Shown one piece after another: positions 63,901 to 64,000 of a stretch of 64,000 bases of DNA. The DNA comes from Alphaproteobacteria bacterium (GTDB lineage Bacteria > Pseudomonadota > Alphaproteobacteria > Rickettsiales > UBA1997), in the NCBI GenBank assembly GCA_021151765.1, contig JAGKWR010000009.1, forward strand, positions 1-64,000, given 5' to 3'. Below the pieces are notes generated by a model, which was given only the letters and a program-made list of their open reading frames with translations, was not told the DNA's origin and searched no databases. Positions within the stretch are counted from its first letter, which is position 1, and each line of letters opens with the position of its first letter. The position numbers and the translations under genes are program-made.

Positions 63901-64000
63901 TTCGGAAATGGTATGTTGTTGTCAAAACACATTAAGTTAGTCGCTGCTTTCAACCATATGCATATTTTCTTTGATCCAAATCCTGATGCGGCAAAATCAT
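60919..64000 (+). CDS. gdhB: NAD-specific glutamate dehydrogenase, large type (runs off the window)
   Basis: Starts MEVMQNLIDQVISF at ATG 60919 and stays open to the window end (about 1027 codons of roughly 1600). N-terminal ACT-like regulatory regions (FLEVVSDDMPFLVDSIVDHL; TPRDRSNSELREKI) precede the catalytic part with EGVHLRGGRVARGGLRWSDR, HEDFRTEVLGLMKAQMTKNA and VIVPVGSKGGFVVKK (catalytic Lys), then GIGDLAGDVFGNGML. Converts glutamate to 2-oxoglutarate, feeding the TCA cycle, which suits an organism living on amino acids. 17 bp after infC. Confidence 0.96.
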   Translation, partial: MEVMQNLIDQVISFSHQQKYEKDFSREKFLNFVNLFYLQNQGRDFVNYSVDELHNSALSSFKFFSEKNSIFKVRIHNPSEKSDGFESIHTFLEVVSDDMPFLVDSIVDHLDKIGVAIKNIVHPIYSVSRDSGGNLLEVDVKKDSKHESVIQLHLNKITASSDLEMLQSDITKIIETLVLVVSDWKKMIDVAEKAKSQVENAKKIIKDQKEIAEIKEFISWMTTGNFILLGAKEFNIKDTGKGSYILEEVKNSSLGVFASTDQDVIPEVLNSSVEEVCDSVKNPYVIEILKSRYKSRIHKITNAERVRVQKISDEGKVTGEYRFLGLFTSMAYSHTPSNIPLVKNKIAKVIEDSGYISGSHNYKDLVSVLESYPRDELFQTNANDLLRIATGIVAICGRSQVRFFPRKDKYNRFVSCLIFTPRDRSNSELREKIKNYLADLYKGEVADSFVEINDSKLTRFHVIIRTDNGIPSVDTLKVERDIANMTRIWSDDLRESISAKFENEKSIALFAKYQNAFSVSYINRFDSKRAAIDISRVEECLDKNSIVFNLYRSDENLAPEVTELKIYNPQKELILSEMMPVLESFGFNVIQEHTYVITPESEDRRESSKKVWVHYFLLNLSKQGDQFSEKIKINFEKAISLIWNKTAEVSMLNRLVVSADLDWKQIYMLRAYSKYIHQTGFRYSQSYVADVLVKYRDLTKFLVEMFEVKFNPSLKLDIAQRQKRVEEITHEISLGLNQVKDLVDDATIKKFLSVITATLRTNYYQSAKEGAFKGYVSFKFDCKKVLDLPLPLPYAEIFVYSSTMEGVHLRGGRVARGGLRWSDRHEDFRTEVLGLMKAQMTKNAVIVPVGSKGGFVVKKPTAGLSRDEVLKDGVSSYQTFLRGLLDVTDNVVEGKIIHPQNVVMHDAADPYLVVAADKGTATFSDIANGISAEYNFWLGDAFASGGSVGYDHKKMGITAKGGWVSVMRHFREMGHDTQTQDFTCVGIGDLAGDVFGNGMLLSKHIKLVAAFNHMHIFFDPNPDAAKS

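Noticed and set aside
1..64000. CRISPR array, prophage or transposase genes
   Set aside because: No regularly spaced direct repeats, integrase, transposase or phage structural genes were seen anywhere in the window.

Overview
This is a 64 kb stretch of an AT-rich, gene-dense bacterial chromosome. The gene set fits an alphaproteobacterium in or close to Rickettsiales that still makes LPS and peptidoglycan. Supporting this are the rpmF-plsX-fabH cluster, a large NAD-type glutamate dehydrogenase, a CarD-like regulator, Mrp antiporter subunits, and small proteins that look like DUF2610 and DUF5334, families I associate with Rickettsiales. The placement is inference: no rRNA or marker phylogeny is available here. 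Gene order of several classic operons is broken up (ddl-ftsQ-ftsA without ftsZ, rbfA without infB or truB, skp without bamA, dxr without rseP), as is common in that group.

Layout. 1-8.9 kb: end of folK, xseA, lipid A genes lpxK and an lpxL-type acyltransferase, a PEGA lipoprotein, lolD, a CarD regulator with a histone-H1-like tail, an M23 peptidase and a glycosyltransferase. 8.9-13 kb: fatty-acid/phospholipid genes with rpmF, bamE, a small lipoprotein and lpxC. 13-16.7 kb: a minus-strand operon of bufferin type (short Cys-containing precursor, DUF692 enzyme, DUF2063 partner) continuing into thiL and an RDD membrane protein; a palindrome lies between it and kbl. 16.8-25.2 kb: a tightly coupled plus-strand run from kbl through a lipoprotein hydrolase, an unlisted 45-residue membrane protein, dGTPase, gamma-carbonic anhydrase, cysQ, DUF2610, ddl, ftsQ and ftsA, ending at a GC-rich palindromic element. 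25.3-31.8 kb: an unknown charged protein, mfd, and a dnaE that stops about 330 residues short. 31.9-38.9 kb: a two-component system, skp, folE, maf, a TerC-family protein, a DUF3833 lipoprotein, a ZntB-like transporter and a low-molecular-weight phosphatase. 38.9-47.6 kb: a subtilase autotransporter, mrpG, mrpF, PBP1A, a cell-wall amidase and glmS. 47.6-55.1 kb: a surface-polysaccharide locus (two glycosyltransferase-type genes, a TagD-like cytidylyltransferase, asparagine-synthase-like protein, TagB/F-like transferase, RgpF-like protein, rmlA) with a decayed gene region of about 1.15 kb. 55.2-64 kb: tRNA-Pro, a Kef-type antiporter, dcd, a secreted intradiol-dioxygenase-like protein lacking two iron ligands, rbfA, dxr, infC, and a glutamate dehydrogenase that runs off the window.

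Much of the window serves the cell envelope: lipid A (lpxK, lpxL, lpxC), lipoprotein sorting (lolD), outer-membrane assembly (bamE, skp), murein building and turnover (ddl, PBP1A, AmiC-type amidase, M23, glmS) and a variable surface glycan. The best candidates for something new are the bufferin-like operon with a precursor that may be lipidated, the truncated replicative polymerase next to mfd, the CarD protein carrying a long basic tail, and the palindromic element after ftsA.
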